Origin: CAWAND01 sp963727915
GTDB lineage: Bacteria > Chloroflexota > Anaerolineae > Anaerolineales > E44-bin32
Assembly (NCBI GenBank): GCA_963727915.1
Contig: CAVSID010000001.1
Location: 372,001 to 436,000 of the forward strand
Reading direction: 5' to 3'
Length of the DNA stretch: 64,000 nucleotides
Part shown: in pieces, positions 1 through 8,299 of the stretch
Layout of the letters: every line of letters starts with the position of its first letter
Position numbering within the stretch: position 1 is the first letter of the stretch
Translations under genes and position numbers: made by a program
The notes under the pieces: model-generated
Database searches by the model: none
Seen by the model: the letters and a program-made list of their open reading frames with translations, nothing else
What the model was told of the DNA's origin: nothing

Positions 1-380
1 CATTGGGTGAGCGTCAGCTGTTCACCGAGAAACGCGAACGCCAGCAGGGCGGCGATCACCGGCGCCAGGCTCATCATCAGCATCCCCAGCCTGGGCCCAA
101 CCCATAGGTAGGCCTGAAAGAGAAAGGCATCCCCCAACGCAAGTCCGATCACTCCCGATAGCCCCAGCCATAACCAGCGCTGTGGCTCGGCGCCCACCGG
201 ATACAAACTTCCCATCAGTATCCAGTGGGTGAGGCTGATCAAGATCAGTGCCATTACCAGGCGGGTACGATTGACCACCACCGAGCCCACCCGCCGACCG
301 GCAAAGGTGAAGAAGACGGCCGTCGCCGACCAGCAGACTGCCGTCAACAATGCCGCCACTTCTCCCCAGTATGCGATCAT
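1..380 (-). CDS. EamA/DMT-family transporter, N-terminal part (runs off the left edge)
   Basis: The reverse strand reads continuously from an ATG at 380 to the window edge, giving about 126 residues. The product is very hydrophobic, with roughly four membrane segments. It starts MIAYWGEVAALLTAVCWS and carries the small-residue and aromatic pattern of the first half of drug/metabolite transporters (EamA domain), including an early CWSATAVFF helix. These are inner-membrane exporters or permeases and the substrate cannot be predicted. The C-terminal half lies outside the window. The call rests on fold-like pattern only. Confidence 0.7.
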   Translation of the reverse strand, partial: MIAYWGEVAALLTAVCWSATAVFFTFAGRRVGSVVVNRTRLVMALILISLTHWILMGSLYPVGAEPQRWLWLGLSGVIGLALGDAFLFQAYLWVGPRLGMLMMSLAPVIAALLAFAFLGEQLTLTQ

Positions 381-624
381 GTATTTATCCTCACCTTCAC
401 CTCGGGGCGGCGCTTGCCGAGCGCTTCCCGCTTGTCGTACTCAGGGCTGGAATAAGATCTTCACCTATGTAACCCGCCAGGGAGCCAATCGTGAAATGCG
501 CTGCACCGCACCCATCGGCCGGTGTTAGGTGACTGCCACACTGGGGACGGCTGGGGAGCCTAGACATCCCGGGAGATGGGGATCCTGCGCAGCGGCAAGG
601 CGCTCTGTCCGGAAAGTTGTTCGC
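381..624. other. Intergenic gap, nothing recognised
   Basis: About 240 bases separate the divergent DMT transporter start and the convergent end of the spermidine-synthase-like gene. I see no tRNA, strong hairpin or convincing promoter. The short open frames here have no recognisable protein pattern. Confidence 0.5.
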
Positions 625-2766
625 CTAGTCGGAGGCCGTCCCTCCGAACCGAAGGACGGATGATCCCCAGCGCAAGCCCGCCGCCGATAGCAGGTAGAAG
701 AGCAACGCGAAGATGTAAAGAATGCGGATGCCAAGGGCCAGCGAGGCATATTCGAAGATACCCCCGAGGACGGCCCCCAACAGGTTTGAGCCCAGGGCGG
801 TTTCTACCGAAAGAGATTGGCTGAAGGTGATGGCGAAGATCAGGCCGGCGAAGAACAGGGGAAGAGCCAACGCCAGGCTGGCCACCACTACCCGCAGCCC
901 CCAACTTAGGCCCAAAAGGTTGCTCACGGGAAACAGGTAATTTACGCACAAGGCAGCCACCAGGAGAACATAGAACGGCCACGGCCTGGAGAAGCGAAAT
1001 CTCTCCACCAGCAGGTTAGCTACGACAATGACGAACAGGATGGCTGCGATCACGGCCGCATTGACGATCCACGTCGATCCGAAGAGGAGTGCCAGCTCTG
1101 TGATGCTCTTGGTTTCAAGAAGGAAGAACGCCGCGCCCAAGAAGAAGAAGTGCGTGTCGACTTGGCGGAAGGTCGGAATCCCCATCCTGGTCAGGAGCAG
1201 GCCGAGCGCAACCACCCCCGCCAGGCCGATGACATACGCAAGCGGAATGGCCTTTTGGCGCAGATACAGATATGGCCAATTGTCGGTTGTGATGTCCATC
1301 TTCTCCGCCGCGCCGTAGGTCGGCTGGAAGACGGCATCTGGGTTATGGAGCAGGGGGAGGTCTGCAGGATCGAGCCGAATCAGAAACAGCACGTCGTCCT
1401 TGGGCATGGCGTAGGCCTGGGGACCATGACCGAACACGAGCGCTAGGGTCTGAGCCAGCCGATAGCCAATCCACTCGTTCTGCGCCGGAACGCCAAAAGA
1501 CAGCGCCAGCAAGCCATTCGGTTTGAGATGGGAACGGACTTCCGCCAGACTTTGCTCTGTGTAGACGAAGTTGTCGAGTCGGACGCTGCTGGCGGTGCTG
1601 AACAGCGTGTGTGAATCCAGCAGACCAAAGACGATCAGGTCATAGCGCTGTTGATCCTGCCGGAAGAAGGCGCGCGCATCCTGATTGACCAAAGTCACCC
1701 GCGACGGGTCGGCATAAGGCTGTTCGGGGTGCAACTCCTTCCCCAGATCCAGGATCACCGGGTCGATCTCCACCGCCGTCACGTGGCCGGCGCCTGCCCG
1801 CAAAGCCGCCGCCACATCATTGCCCGTTCCGGCGCCCACGACCAGGACTTGGTCGATGTCCCCGGCGACCTGATACGGAGAATCGTACAGCGCCCGGATC
1901 TGATCGAACTCAGCCGAAGCCTGGTCGTAGTGTTGCGAAACAAATCCGGGGTCCAGATCCCACAAGATTTGGTGCCATGCCTGGTTGACGGAAAGCTGGT
2001 ATCCGAGTTGGAGCGTGGGGGCATTGTCGGCGAACTGTGGGTCGATGTCGATCCGATAGTAGGGTGACCAGAGCGTCCTAGCGGCTCCGGTGGGTACCAG
2101 CCAGGTGAGCAGGGCCGGGAGGGCTGCCAGCGCAATGGCCAGGGCACGCCGCGTGTTCCCGCCCGCCGGCAGGAAGAAGTACGCCGCCGCCAGTCCGGCC
2201 AGGGCGAACCAGGCCGCCGGCGGCCAATCCAGGAATGAGATCAGCGTGTAGAGCAGGATCCCGGCCAGGCTCCCAAGGATGTTGATGATGTAGCCCCGCA
2301 GCGGGGTGAACGGCCCGAACGCCTGGGCCGTGACCATGCCCAACGGGATGAACATCGTTGTCACCAGAATGAACATGGCCCACAGGATGCTGTAGAAGGC
2401 AGCCCTAAGAAGGAGCCATTGAAAGGCGCTGGCCCCGACGGCCGACCCAGCCCAGATGAATTCCTGGGCGTTAGCCGGGTTGGCCAACACCAGATCACTC
2501 AGCCCGGTCCGGCCCAACGCCAGGATCAGCACGCAATTGACGGCCAGAATCGGCAGAAACAGCCAACGCAGGCGGCGGAAGGAGCTGGTATTGCGGGCTG
2601 TGGCGAACCCGAGCCCCAGGCCGAGGAAGGCGCCGATCAGGGCGAAATTCTTGTAGAAGGCAAAGACGCGGATCTCCGATGCCAGCCAGCGGATGAACAC
2701 CAATTCCAAGAACAATCCCAATGCGCTGGCGAGGAACAGCTCGAAGATTGCCCGTCGTCGTTCCAT
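625..2766 (-). CDS. Polytopic membrane protein with spermidine-synthase-like methyltransferase domain
   Basis: This is a 713-residue protein in three parts. About six membrane helices occupy residues 1-220. A cytoplasmic Rossmann domain follows, with a SAM-type glycine motif VLVVGAGTGNDV at about 307-318 and an acidic AVEIDP at about 331-336, as in spermidine synthases. A second helix bundle runs from about 520 to the end. Such membrane-fused spermidine-synthase-like proteins are common in Chloroflexota and Deltaproteobacteria, but their substrate is not known and polyamine synthesis should not be assumed. The ATG at 2766 is preceded by an AAGGAT ribosome site, with a TAGAAT -10-like box further upstream. 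A Rex/CRP-like palindrome lies at 2887-2904. Confidence 0.8.
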   Translation of the reverse strand: MERRRAIFELFLASALGLFLELVFIRWLASEIRVFAFYKNFALIGAFLGLGLGFATARNTSSFRRLRWLFLPILAVNCVLILALGRTGLSDLVLANPANAQEFIWAGSAVGASAFQWLLLRAAFYSILWAMFILVTTMFIPLGMVTAQAFGPFTPLRGYIINILGSLAGILLYTLISFLDWPPAAWFALAGLAAAYFFLPAGGNTRRALAIALAALPALLTWLVPTGAARTLWSPYYRIDIDPQFADNAPTLQLGYQLSVNQAWHQILWDLDPGFVSQHYDQASAEFDQIRALYDSPYQVAGDIDQVLVVGAGTGNDVAAALRAGAGHVTAVEIDPVILDLGKELHPEQPYADPSRVTLVNQDARAFFRQDQQRYDLIVFGLLDSHTLFSTASSVRLDNFVYTEQSLAEVRSHLKPNGLLALSFGVPAQNEWIGYRLAQTLALVFGHGPQAYAMPKDDVLFLIRLDPADLPLLHNPDAVFQPTYGAAEKMDITTDNWPYLYLRQKAIPLAYVIGLAGVVALGLLLTRMGIPTFRQVDTHFFFLGAAFFLLETKSITELALLFGSTWIVNAAVIAAILFVIVVANLLVERFRFSRPWPFYVLLVAALCVNYLFPVSNLLGLSWGLRVVVASLALALPLFFAGLIFAITFSQSLSVETALGSNLLGAVLGGIFEYASLALGIRILYIFALLFYLLSAAGLRWGSSVLRFGGTASD

Positions 2767-2886
2767 GTTCGATCCTTCGTATGCTGGAACGCTGTCAAGC
2801 GGCCATTCTAGCTTTCGAACCAGGATGCCGCCAGCGCAACGCGCGTCGCTGACTTCGACCGGCGAGATCTGTCGAAACCGGACAAT

Positions 2887-2904
2887 TTGTGAAATTCTTC
2901 ACAT
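2887..2904. promoter_or_regulatory. TTGTG-N8-CACAT palindrome, Rex/CRP-FNR-like operator
   Basis: The sequence TTGTGAAATTCTTCACAT matches the Rex operator pattern TTGTGAA-N4-TTCACAA at all but one outer base. It also contains the CRP-type core TGTGA-N6-TCACA. It lies about 120 bases upstream of the spermidine-synthase-like gene on the minus strand. Six related sites occur elsewhere in the window. Confidence 0.5.
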
Positions 2905-2955
2905 AGGGGCGGGGGGTGTGGCGCCCCAGCATATGAGGCGCAGGTGGGGGGAAGG

Positions 2956-3028
2956 TGGGCCCGGCAGGGATCGAACCTGCGACCAACCGGTTATGAGCCG
3001 GCCGCTCTGACCGCTGAGCTACGGGCCC
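2956..3028 (-). tRNA. tRNA with CAT anticodon, probably tRNA-Ile2 (alternatively Met)
   Basis: The reverse strand folds as a standard 73-nt cloverleaf. It has a 7-bp acceptor GGGCCCG/CGGGCCC, a D-arm with GTAGCTCAGCGGTCAGAGC, an anticodon loop CTCATAA and a T-arm with GGTTCGATCC. The CAT anticodon is shared by tRNA-Met and the lysidine-modified tRNA-Ile2. The TTGGTCGC stretch after the anticodon arm resembles bacterial tRNA-Ile2, so that is my preference. CCA is not encoded. Confidence 0.85.
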
Positions 3029-3030
3029 TC

Positions 3031-3100
3031 GAGCACTGAGTTGGTCGCTGAGCGCCGAGCTTTCCCAGAGGGTCGGCTCAGCGCTCAGTGCTCGGTGCTC
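3031..3100. repeat. Inverted, degenerate heptad repeats between two tRNA genes
   Basis: On the right, three 7-base units read GCTCAGC GCTCAGT GCTCGGT. On the left, complementary units read CACTGAG and CGCTGAG CGCCGAG. The two blocks pair: GAGCACTGAG at 3031-3040 with CTCAGTGCTC at 3084-3093, and CGCTGAGC with GCTCAGCG inside. This gives a long imperfect stem-loop between the tRNA genes. Similar (R)GTGC(Y)(S) heptads recur at about 7111-7143 and 60240-60285. Confidence 0.6.
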
Positions 3101-3105
3101 CTTGG

Positions 3106-3177
3106 AGCGGGCGACCGGATTCGAACCGGCGAATGTCAGCTTGGAAGGCTGATGCCTTACCACTTGGCGACGCCCGC
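3106..3177 (-). tRNA. tRNA-Gly (anticodon TCC)
   Basis: The reverse strand gives a 72-nt cloverleaf. It has a 7-bp acceptor GCGGGCG/CGCCCGC, D-arm GCCAAGTGGTAAGGC, anticodon loop CTTCCAA (TCC) and T-arm GGTTCGAATCC. CCA follows directly at 3103-3105. It belongs to a three-tRNA minus-strand group with the CAT and Pro tRNAs. Confidence 0.93.
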
Positions 3178-3234
3178 GCGGGCTGAATTCTAATGGGGGG
3201 TTGGGGCCGGGTCAAGCTGAGGCGCAATCCCGGC

Positions 3235-3573
3235 CTAGAACAGGGGCAGCCCCAAATCGTCGTGCGAGGCGCTGCTTCCTTTGATGAGCAGCCTCGCCTG
3301 CCCGTCGGCCTCTTTCAAAGTCACGCGGGACTGCAGTGAGAAGTCCGACGCCAGATCCCTGGGCACCGCCGTCGCCAGGTGTTGGCCAGACCGCAGCCGT
3401 TCAATCAGGGACTTTCGGTCGAAGAGGTTCACATCGGTCCAGACCTGGTCGTGCCGAACATAGCCTTGCGCGATCATGAGCCGGCCATCTTCAGCGTAGC
3501 GGGCTGCGACGAGCAGGACATCCGCTTTGGCCTTGCGAGCTGGCAGGGCCGCCCGAGCACCTCTCACCGTCAC
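3235..3573 (-). CDS. Conserved-looking hypothetical protein, 112 aa
   Basis: The open frame of 112 codons lies between tRNA-Pro and tRNA-Gly on the same strand and probably starts at the GTG at 3573. The product is soluble with alternating charged and hydrophobic residues (for example DVLLVAARYAEDGRLMIAQ and the C-terminal DLGLPLF). It has no transmembrane segment, cysteine pair or motif I can name. Its codon use is like that of neighbouring real genes and no better frame competes. Function unknown. Confidence 0.6.
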   Translation of the reverse strand: MTVRGARAALPARKAKADVLLVAARYAEDGRLMIAQGYVRHDQVWTDVNLFDRKSLIERLRSGQHLATAVPRDLASDFSLQSRVTLKEADGQARLLIKGSSASHDDLGLPLF

Positions 3574-3609
3574 TTCGTCCGATCTTGGGGTTCATGCATT
3601 CCGAATGTG

Positions 3610-3682
3610 TCGGGGTGGGCGGACTTGAACCGCCGACCCCCGCGTCCCAAACGCGGTGCGCTTCCATCTGCGCTACACCCCG
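3610..3682 (-). tRNA. tRNA-Pro (anticodon TGG)
   Basis: The 73-nt reverse-strand cloverleaf has acceptor CGGGGTG/CACCCCG, D-arm GCGCAGATGGAAGCGC, anticodon stem CGCGT/ACGCG with loop TTTGGGA (TGG) and T-arm GGTTCAAGTCC. The CGGGGTGTAGCGCAG opening is typical of bacterial tRNA-Pro. An enoyl-CoA hydratase remnant begins within 30 bases of its 5' end on the other strand. Confidence 0.93.
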
Positions 3683-3708
3683 ATGAATTATCAGTATAAG
3701 TCCCGCCC

Positions 3709-4053
3709 ATGGGCCGGTCAAGGAAATCACTGGAGACGAACACCATTTTTTATGAGACGCTGCCGGACGGCACGGCCACCCTTCGCCTCAGCCACCCCAA
3801 GGCCATTAGCGCGATGACCTGGCAGCGATGGATGAGTTCCCGACCGTCGCGTCGACCGGATCGGTTCCGACTCCCGCCTCAGAGCGCAGGTCATGCATGG
3901 CACCCAGGCGGGATTCTGCTCAGCAGGCGACCTGTTCTAGCCTCACTTCTTCCCGACGCGGTCAGCCGGTGATCGGTTGGCTAAGGTGATGGGCGACGCT
4001 CTGGCCCAGCCCGAACGGGTCCCAACCCCGCTCTGTGGAATGTCGTGCTCGGA
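3709..4053 (+). pseudogene. Remnant of an enoyl-CoA hydratase/isomerase (crotonase) gene
   Basis: Pieced across frames, this stretch reads as the first third of a crotonase. First comes a strand-rich start (ETLPDGTATLRLSHPKAISAM). The frame then changes near 3835-3855 and continues DRIGSDSRLRAQVMHGTQ and GFCSAGDLF, which matches the oxyanion-hole motif AFCAGADL of the family. An in-frame TAG follows, then RLAKVMGDALAQPERVPTP, as in the helix after that motif. The reading ends near 4053 without the catalytic second half, just before the lexA terminator. It has a frameshift, a stop and a 3' truncation, so it is dead or badly assembled. The identification is by motif recognition. Confidence 0.55.
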
Positions 4054-4064
4054 GCTTAAACGCC

Positions 4065-4090
4065 GGGAGAAGCCCGGTTGGGCTTCTCCC
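4065..4090 (-). terminator. Perfect 11-bp hairpin downstream of lexA
   Basis: GGGAGAAGCCC at 4065-4075 pairs perfectly with GGGCTTCTCCC at 4080-4090 around a four-base loop. It lies 37 bases past the lexA stop codon. There is no clear U-tract, so it may be an mRNA-end stabiliser or a weak intrinsic terminator. Confidence 0.6.
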
Positions 4091-4126
4091 GTGCCATGAG
4101 AAACGAACGGAGCCTAACCAGGGGCG

Positions 4127-4787
4127 TCAGGCCATCTGGCGCACTACGAGCATGACCTTCCCCTGGACCCGAAGCCCCTCCGGGTTGTCGATGTAGATCG
4201 GACCCATGGTGGGGTTGGCGGGCTGAAGGCGGATGCGGCTGCCTTCCTGGTAGATGTGCTTCAACGTGGTCTCTTCCAATTCGTTCAACCAAACGGCCAC
4301 CATGTCCCCGTTGTGCCATTCGGGCTCATTCTTCATGACCACGATGTCCCCATCGCCGACCATGGCATCCACCATCGAATCGCCCTTGACCTGCAGGGCG
4401 AACAAACCTTCGTCGCCCTTCAACAGGTCACGCGTGATTTCGATGGCTTCGTCGGCGCCGAACATCGGGGCGCTCGAGCTGGGCACAGGGACCGGCTGGC
4501 TGGCGAAGATCCTGCCCACCAGCGGGATGCGGATAACATCGCCGATCTGCTGCGTGGCTCGCACCAGTTTTTCGGTCAAACGGATGCCGCGTGACACATT
4601 CTGATCTCGATCCAAGAAAACCCTCTTCCACCAGGCGGTTGAGGTTGTAGTTGACGACGGAGGTCGACGAGATATTGACCGCATGGCCGATCTCCCGAAT
4701 GGACGGGGGATAGCCGCTTTCGTCGCTGAAATCCACAATGAAGTCCAACATCCGTCGCTGGCGATCAGAAAGCTTGCCTTTGACCAT
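4127..4787 (-). CDS. lexA: LexA repressor (reading frame broken once)
   Basis: LexA represses SOS genes and cleaves itself when RecA is activated. The N-terminal winged helix (KLSDRQRRMLDFIVDFSDES, then GYPPSIREIGHAVNISSTSVV) is in one frame from the ATG at 4787, which has a clear AGGAGG site. The rest is in another frame after a break near 4605-4625. The C-terminal S24 peptidase has the catalytic serine in VKGDSMVDAMVGDGD and the lysine in the ELEETTLKHIY region. The cleavage region reads GRIFASQPV, so the scissile bond would be Ala-Ser rather than the usual Ala-Gly. Length without the break is about 220 residues, normal for the family. A GAACATGCGTTC box upstream indicates autoregulation. 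Confidence 0.93.
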
Positions 4788-4867
4788 CTGCCACCTCCTG
4801 TCGGCCGGATCCCTCTTGTGCCTCAAGGTTCCAACCGCAATGGCGCACGCTTGTTCGGATTTTAGCG

Positions 4868-4879
4868 GAACATGCGTTC
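4868..4879. promoter_or_regulatory. LexA/SOS box (GAAC-N4-GTTC)
   Basis: GAACATGCGTTC is a perfect Gram-positive-type LexA operator. It sits about 80 bases upstream of lexA, in the divergent gap with xpt. A second TGTTC half-site 13 bases further toward lexA makes a TGTTC...GAACA inverted repeat. Autoregulation of lexA by such a box is the standard arrangement. Confidence 0.8.
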
Positions 4880-4980
4880 TATGTCAAGCACCGATCCTGG
4901 GAAACCACAGCCGCGGAGGGTGCAAGTTTCCCTTACTCGGCCGCCGGATGTAGAATGGTGCCCTCGCGAGGAGGTTCCCC

Positions 4981-5553
4981 ATGCAGGACCTGAAGCTGCG
5001 CATCCTCACCGACGGGAAAAACCTTGGCGACGGCATTCTCAAGGTGGATGGTTTCATCAACCACCAGGTGGATCCGGGGTTGATGGATAGCTGCGGTCGC
5101 GAGTTAGCGGAACGCTTCGCCAAGCTGGATGCCACCAAGGTTCTCACGGCCGAGATTTCGGGCATCGCCCCCGCTCTGACCACGGCGGGGCATCTTGGCA
5201 TCCCGGTCGTATACGCCCGCAAGGTCAAGCCCATCACGATGCCGGATCAGATCTTTCTCACCCTGGCGCCATCCCACACCAAGGGACGCACCGTCGAATT
5301 GATCGTGTCTCCAGAATATCTGGGCCAGGCGGAGAGGGTGCTCATCATCGACGATTTCCTGGCTAGCGGACAGACTATCATGGGCCTGGTGCGCCTAGCG
5401 CGGGCTGCCGGCTCAACCCTGGTGGGGATCGGCGCCCTGATCGAGAAACGCTTCGAGGGCGGGCGCCAACTGCTCTCAACTCTCGGCGTGCCGATCGAAT
5501 CCCTGGCCGTCATCACCGACATGTCCGACGGCAAGATCGTCTTCGACGATTGA
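4981..5553 (+). CDS. xpt: Xanthine phosphoribosyltransferase
   Basis: This 190-residue cytoplasmic enzyme converts xanthine and PRPP to XMP in purine salvage. The PRPP-binding signature LIIDDFLASGQT is at about 121-132. The substrate-loop region GIPVVYARKVKPITM and the C-terminal SLAVITDMSDGKIVF are characteristic of Xpt rather than Hpt or Apt. Length is as usual for Xpt. A good GAGGAGG site precedes the ATG at 4981. The stop overlaps the region of the guaA start, so XMP made here would feed directly to GMP synthase from the next gene. Confidence 0.95.
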   Translation: MQDLKLRILTDGKNLGDGILKVDGFINHQVDPGLMDSCGRELAERFAKLDATKVLTAEISGIAPALTTAGHLGIPVVYARKVKPITMPDQIFLTLAPSHTKGRTVELIVSPEYLGQAERVLIIDDFLASGQTIMGLVRLARAAGSTLVGIGALIEKRFEGGRQLLSTLGVPIESLAVITDMSDGKIVFDD

Positions 5554-5558
5554 GGCCC

Positions 5559-7108
5559 ATGGACACCATCGTCGTCCTGGACTTCGGCTCCCAAACCACC
5601 CAACTGATCGTTCGCCGTGTTCGCGAAGCGCATGTTTACTGCGAGCTGTTCCCCTTCGACGCGCCGCGGCTGGACGTCATGACCCTGGCTCCCAAGGGCT
5701 TCATTCTTTCTGGGGGTCCGCCGTCGGTGTACGAGGCAGACGCGCCCTCAGATCCCCGCCTACGTGTTGGACTCGGGCTTGCCCATCCTCGGAATCTGCT
5801 ACGGGATGCAGGCCCTGACCCACGCCCTAGGAGGCACGGTGGCCGCATCGGCCCGGCGGGAGTTCGGCATGGCCGAAGTCGAACGGCTCAAGGACTCGCC
5901 CCTCCTGCTCTCCCCCCGTCAGCCGGTGTGGATGTCGCATGGGGACCGGATCGAAACGACGCCGGGCGGGTTTGAAGTCATCGCCCGCACCGCCAACGCC
6001 CCCATCGCCGCCATGGCCGACAGCGCCCAGCGGCGCTTTGGGCTGCAGTTTCATCCCGAGGTGCGCCATACCCCGGGCGGTGCCGACATCCTGCGCGCCT
6101 TCGTGCTGGACGTGTGCCACGCCCAGCCGACCTGGACCACCGGCTCGATGATCGACCGGGCGATCCAGCACGTCCGGACCCAGGTGGGCGATCAACCGGT
6201 TCTGGCCGCGGTCAGCGGCGGCGTGGACTCGGCTGTGGCCGCCGCCCTGGTGGCCCGGGCCGTAGGCGACCAACTTGTCTGCCTGTTTGTCGACACCGGT
6301 CTGCTCCGTGCCGGAGAGGTCGAGTCGGTCGAGGCGGCCTTCCGTAGCGCTGTGGCGGCGCGGCTCGAAATCGTCGACGCCAGCCACAGCTTCCTCGATG
6401 CGCTGCGAGGCGTTACCGAACCGGAGGCGAAGCGCCGCATCATCGGCGAGAAGTTCATCCGCACCTTCGAAGCCGAAGCCGCACGCCTTGGCCACCCACC
6501 CTTTCTCGTCCAGGGCACGATCTACCCTGACGTGGTCGAATTCGAGCGGGCCCGAGCGGCAGGTGGCGGCGCGTATCAAGACCCATCACAACGTAGGCGG
6601 CCTACCGCCCGACCTCGGCTTCGAACTGGTTGAGCCGCTGCGCTATCTCTTCAAGGATGAAGTGCGCCAGGCCGGCTTAGAACTCGGCCTTCCCCAAAGC
6701 CTGATCATGCGTCAGCCCTTTCCGGGTCCGGGGCTGGCTGTCCGATGTCTGGGAGACGTCAGCCCGGATCGCCTGGAACGGTTGCGGGCTGCCGATAGGA
6801 TAGTGACGGATGAGTTGGAAGCCGAAGGCTTGCTGACCCTGGATGCCGACGGTCTGGGAACGTCACAGGCGTTTGCCGTGCTGCTTCCCATCCGCTCTGT
6901 GGGCGTGATGGGGGACCAGCGGACCTACCAGGAGGCGGTGGCCATTCGGGCTGTGACCAGCGAGGACTTCATGACCGCCGACTGGGCGCGGCTGCCCGAT
7001 AATGTCTTGGCACGGATCAGCAGCCGAATCGTCAACGAGGTCCAGGGCGTCAACCGGGTGGTGTACGACATCACCAGCAAACCGCCAGCGACGATCGAAT
7101 GGGAGTAG
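5559..7108 (+). CDS. guaA: GMP synthase, glutamine-hydrolysing (two frame breaks)
   Basis: GuaA aminates XMP to GMP using glutamine and ATP. The class I amidotransferase domain starts IVVLDFGSQTTQLIVRRVRE and shows the nucleophile in GICYGMQ and the His/Glu pair in LQFHPEV. The ATP pyrophosphatase P-loop is VSGGVDSAVAAAL. The dimerisation domain contains KTHHNVGGLP and ends in DITSKPPATIEWE, the universal GuaA terminus. The gene reads in three frames, with breaks near 5750 and 6540, giving about 516 residues as expected. The enzyme is usually indispensable without guanine salvage, so sequence error is the likely cause. It follows xpt by 5 bases. Confidence 0.95.
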
Positions 7109-7110
7109 CC

Positions 7111-7143
7111 GTCGTCGCCGCACCCGGCACCCAGCACCGCTGG
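7111..7143. repeat. Short run of degenerate heptads (GGGTGCC type)
   Basis: The reverse strand reads CGGTGCT GGGTGCC GGGTGCG just after guaA. These 7-base units resemble those between the tRNA genes near 3031-3100 and near 60240-60285. Confidence 0.4.
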
Positions 7144-7180
7144 TCTTGAGGGGTCCACAGGACCCGAAGGAGACAAAGTA

Positions 7181-8104
7181 ATGGACTACGGCGCCGTACT
7201 CAGCCGCGCCTGGCACATCACCTGGCGCAACAAGGGTCTGTGGATCCTGGGCATCCTGGCTGGCTGCAGTGGCAGCGGCGGGGGTGGCGGGGGACGAGCC
7301 CCCTCCGGCATCAACTACAGCTTCCCGGGCAACGGGCAGGGCCCAGCGCCACAGTTCTTCAATAACATTCCCGACCAAACCTGGGTCATCCTCGCCCTGG
7401 GGGTCATTTGCCTAATCCTGCTTCTGGTGGTGCTCGCCATCGTGCTAGGTGCCATCGGCAGAGCCGGGCTGATCGCCGCCTTCAACGTGGCCGACGAAGC
7501 CGAACCAGTTGGGCTGCGCACGGCCTTCGATCTGGCCCTGACCTACTTCTGGCGGGTGTTGGCCATCCAGATCTTGGTGTGGTTGGCATGGTTGGTCTTC
7601 TTCTTGGCGTTTGGTCTGATTGCCCTGGTCCCTGTTCTGCTCACCCTGGGGCTGGCCCTGTGTTGCCTTGTGCCTTTCCTCCTGTTGCTGGGCGTTTGTG
7701 TGGGGATTTACGCCACGTTGGCCCAAGCGGCGGTGATCATCGAAGACCAGGGCGTGTTCGAAGCGCTCGCCACCGCCTGGCAAGTTGTGAAGGCAAACGT
7801 TGGCCCTCTGGTCGTGATGGGCCTGGTGCTGGTCGTGGGAGGGTTTGTCGCCGAGGTCGTGATCAGCTTGCCGATGTTGGCCGTGGCGGCCCCGCTCCTG
7901 ACCGGGCTGCTGATCGGGAGCACCACGTCTATCACTTCCGGGCTGGTGATCTTCGGCTTGTGCCTGGTAGCTTACATCCCGGTAGCGATCGTGCTGAAGG
8001 CTGTGCTGCAGACCTGGATCTACGGGTCCTGGGCACTGACCTACCGGCGCCTGACCGGGCGACCCGGCGTCGAGACGCTGCCAGAACCCGCCTCGGCTGG
8101 GTAG
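7181..8104 (+). CDS. Polytopic integral membrane protein of unknown function, 307 aa
   Basis: The protein has about six long hydrophobic segments after a short cytoplasmic start (DYGAVLSRAWHITWRNKGLW). A glycine-rich loop (GCSGSGGGGGGR) follows the first helix. The start-and-helix pattern resembles DUF975 or glycerophosphodiesterase membrane-domain proteins (YhdT/YxlG-like tails), which are poorly understood membrane-remodelling or transport-associated proteins. There are no catalytic residues to name. The start ATG at 7181 follows a GAAGGAGA ribosome site. Two strong hairpins after the stop suggest a monocistronic unit. Confidence 0.65.
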   Translation: MDYGAVLSRAWHITWRNKGLWILGILAGCSGSGGGGGGRAPSGINYSFPGNGQGPAPQFFNNIPDQTWVILALGVICLILLLVVLAIVLGAIGRAGLIAAFNVADEAEPVGLRTAFDLALTYFWRVLAIQILVWLAWLVFFLAFGLIALVPVLLTLGLALCCLVPFLLLLGVCVGIYATLAQAAVIIEDQGVFEALATAWQVVKANVGPLVVMGLVLVVGGFVAEVVISLPMLAVAAPLLTGLLIGSTTSITSGLVIFGLCLVAYIPVAIVLKAVLQTWIYGSWALTYRRLTGRPGVETLPEPASAG

Positions 8105-8122
8105 ACTGCCCAACCGGGCCAC

Positions 8123-8150
8123 AAGAGCGGGCCTTAGGCGGCCCGCTCTT
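8123..8150 (+). terminator. Perfect 11-bp hairpin after the membrane-protein gene
   Basis: AAGAGCGGGCC at 8123-8133 pairs with GGCCCGCTCTT at 8140-8150. It begins 18 bases after the stop codon and is followed by TTCCGTT. Confidence 0.7.
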
Positions 8151-8163
8151 CCGTTAACGAGCC

Positions 8164-8190
8164 CGTCTCCCGCCCACCAAGCGGGAGACG
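8164..8190. terminator. Second hairpin in the same gap
   Basis: CGTCTCCCGC at 8164-8173 pairs perfectly with GCGGGAGACG at 8181-8190 around a 7-base loop. It may act on either strand. Confidence 0.45.
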
Positions 8191-8244
8191 GTGCCGGAGG
8201 ACGAAGCTCTAACGGTCGCCGCAACCTGTCAGAGCAAGGAGGAA

Positions 8245-8294
8245 AGAGCAAGTGGGCTTGGGAGGGGGCCCCAATCAATACCCAAGCCCGCTCT
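8245..8294 (-). terminator. Hairpin ending the small membrane-protein gene
   Basis: GGGCTTGGG at 8254-8262 pairs with CCCAAGCCC at 8281-8289, and AGAGC at 8245-8249 with GCTCT at 8290-8294 extends the stem. Read on the minus strand, it lies just past the stop of the 56-aa gene and ends in GCTCTTTCC. Confidence 0.6.
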
Positions 8295-8299
8295 CAAAT

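Noticed and set aside
3031..3100. CRISPR array or simple terminator between the tRNAs
   Set aside because: Units are seven bases with no spacers, so it is not CRISPR. It may end transcription but is better described as inverted heptads.
5827..6579. A 250-codon open frame antisense to guaA
   Set aside because: The guaA motifs on the plus strand explain the region; the antisense product is low in hydrophobic periodicity and has no motif.
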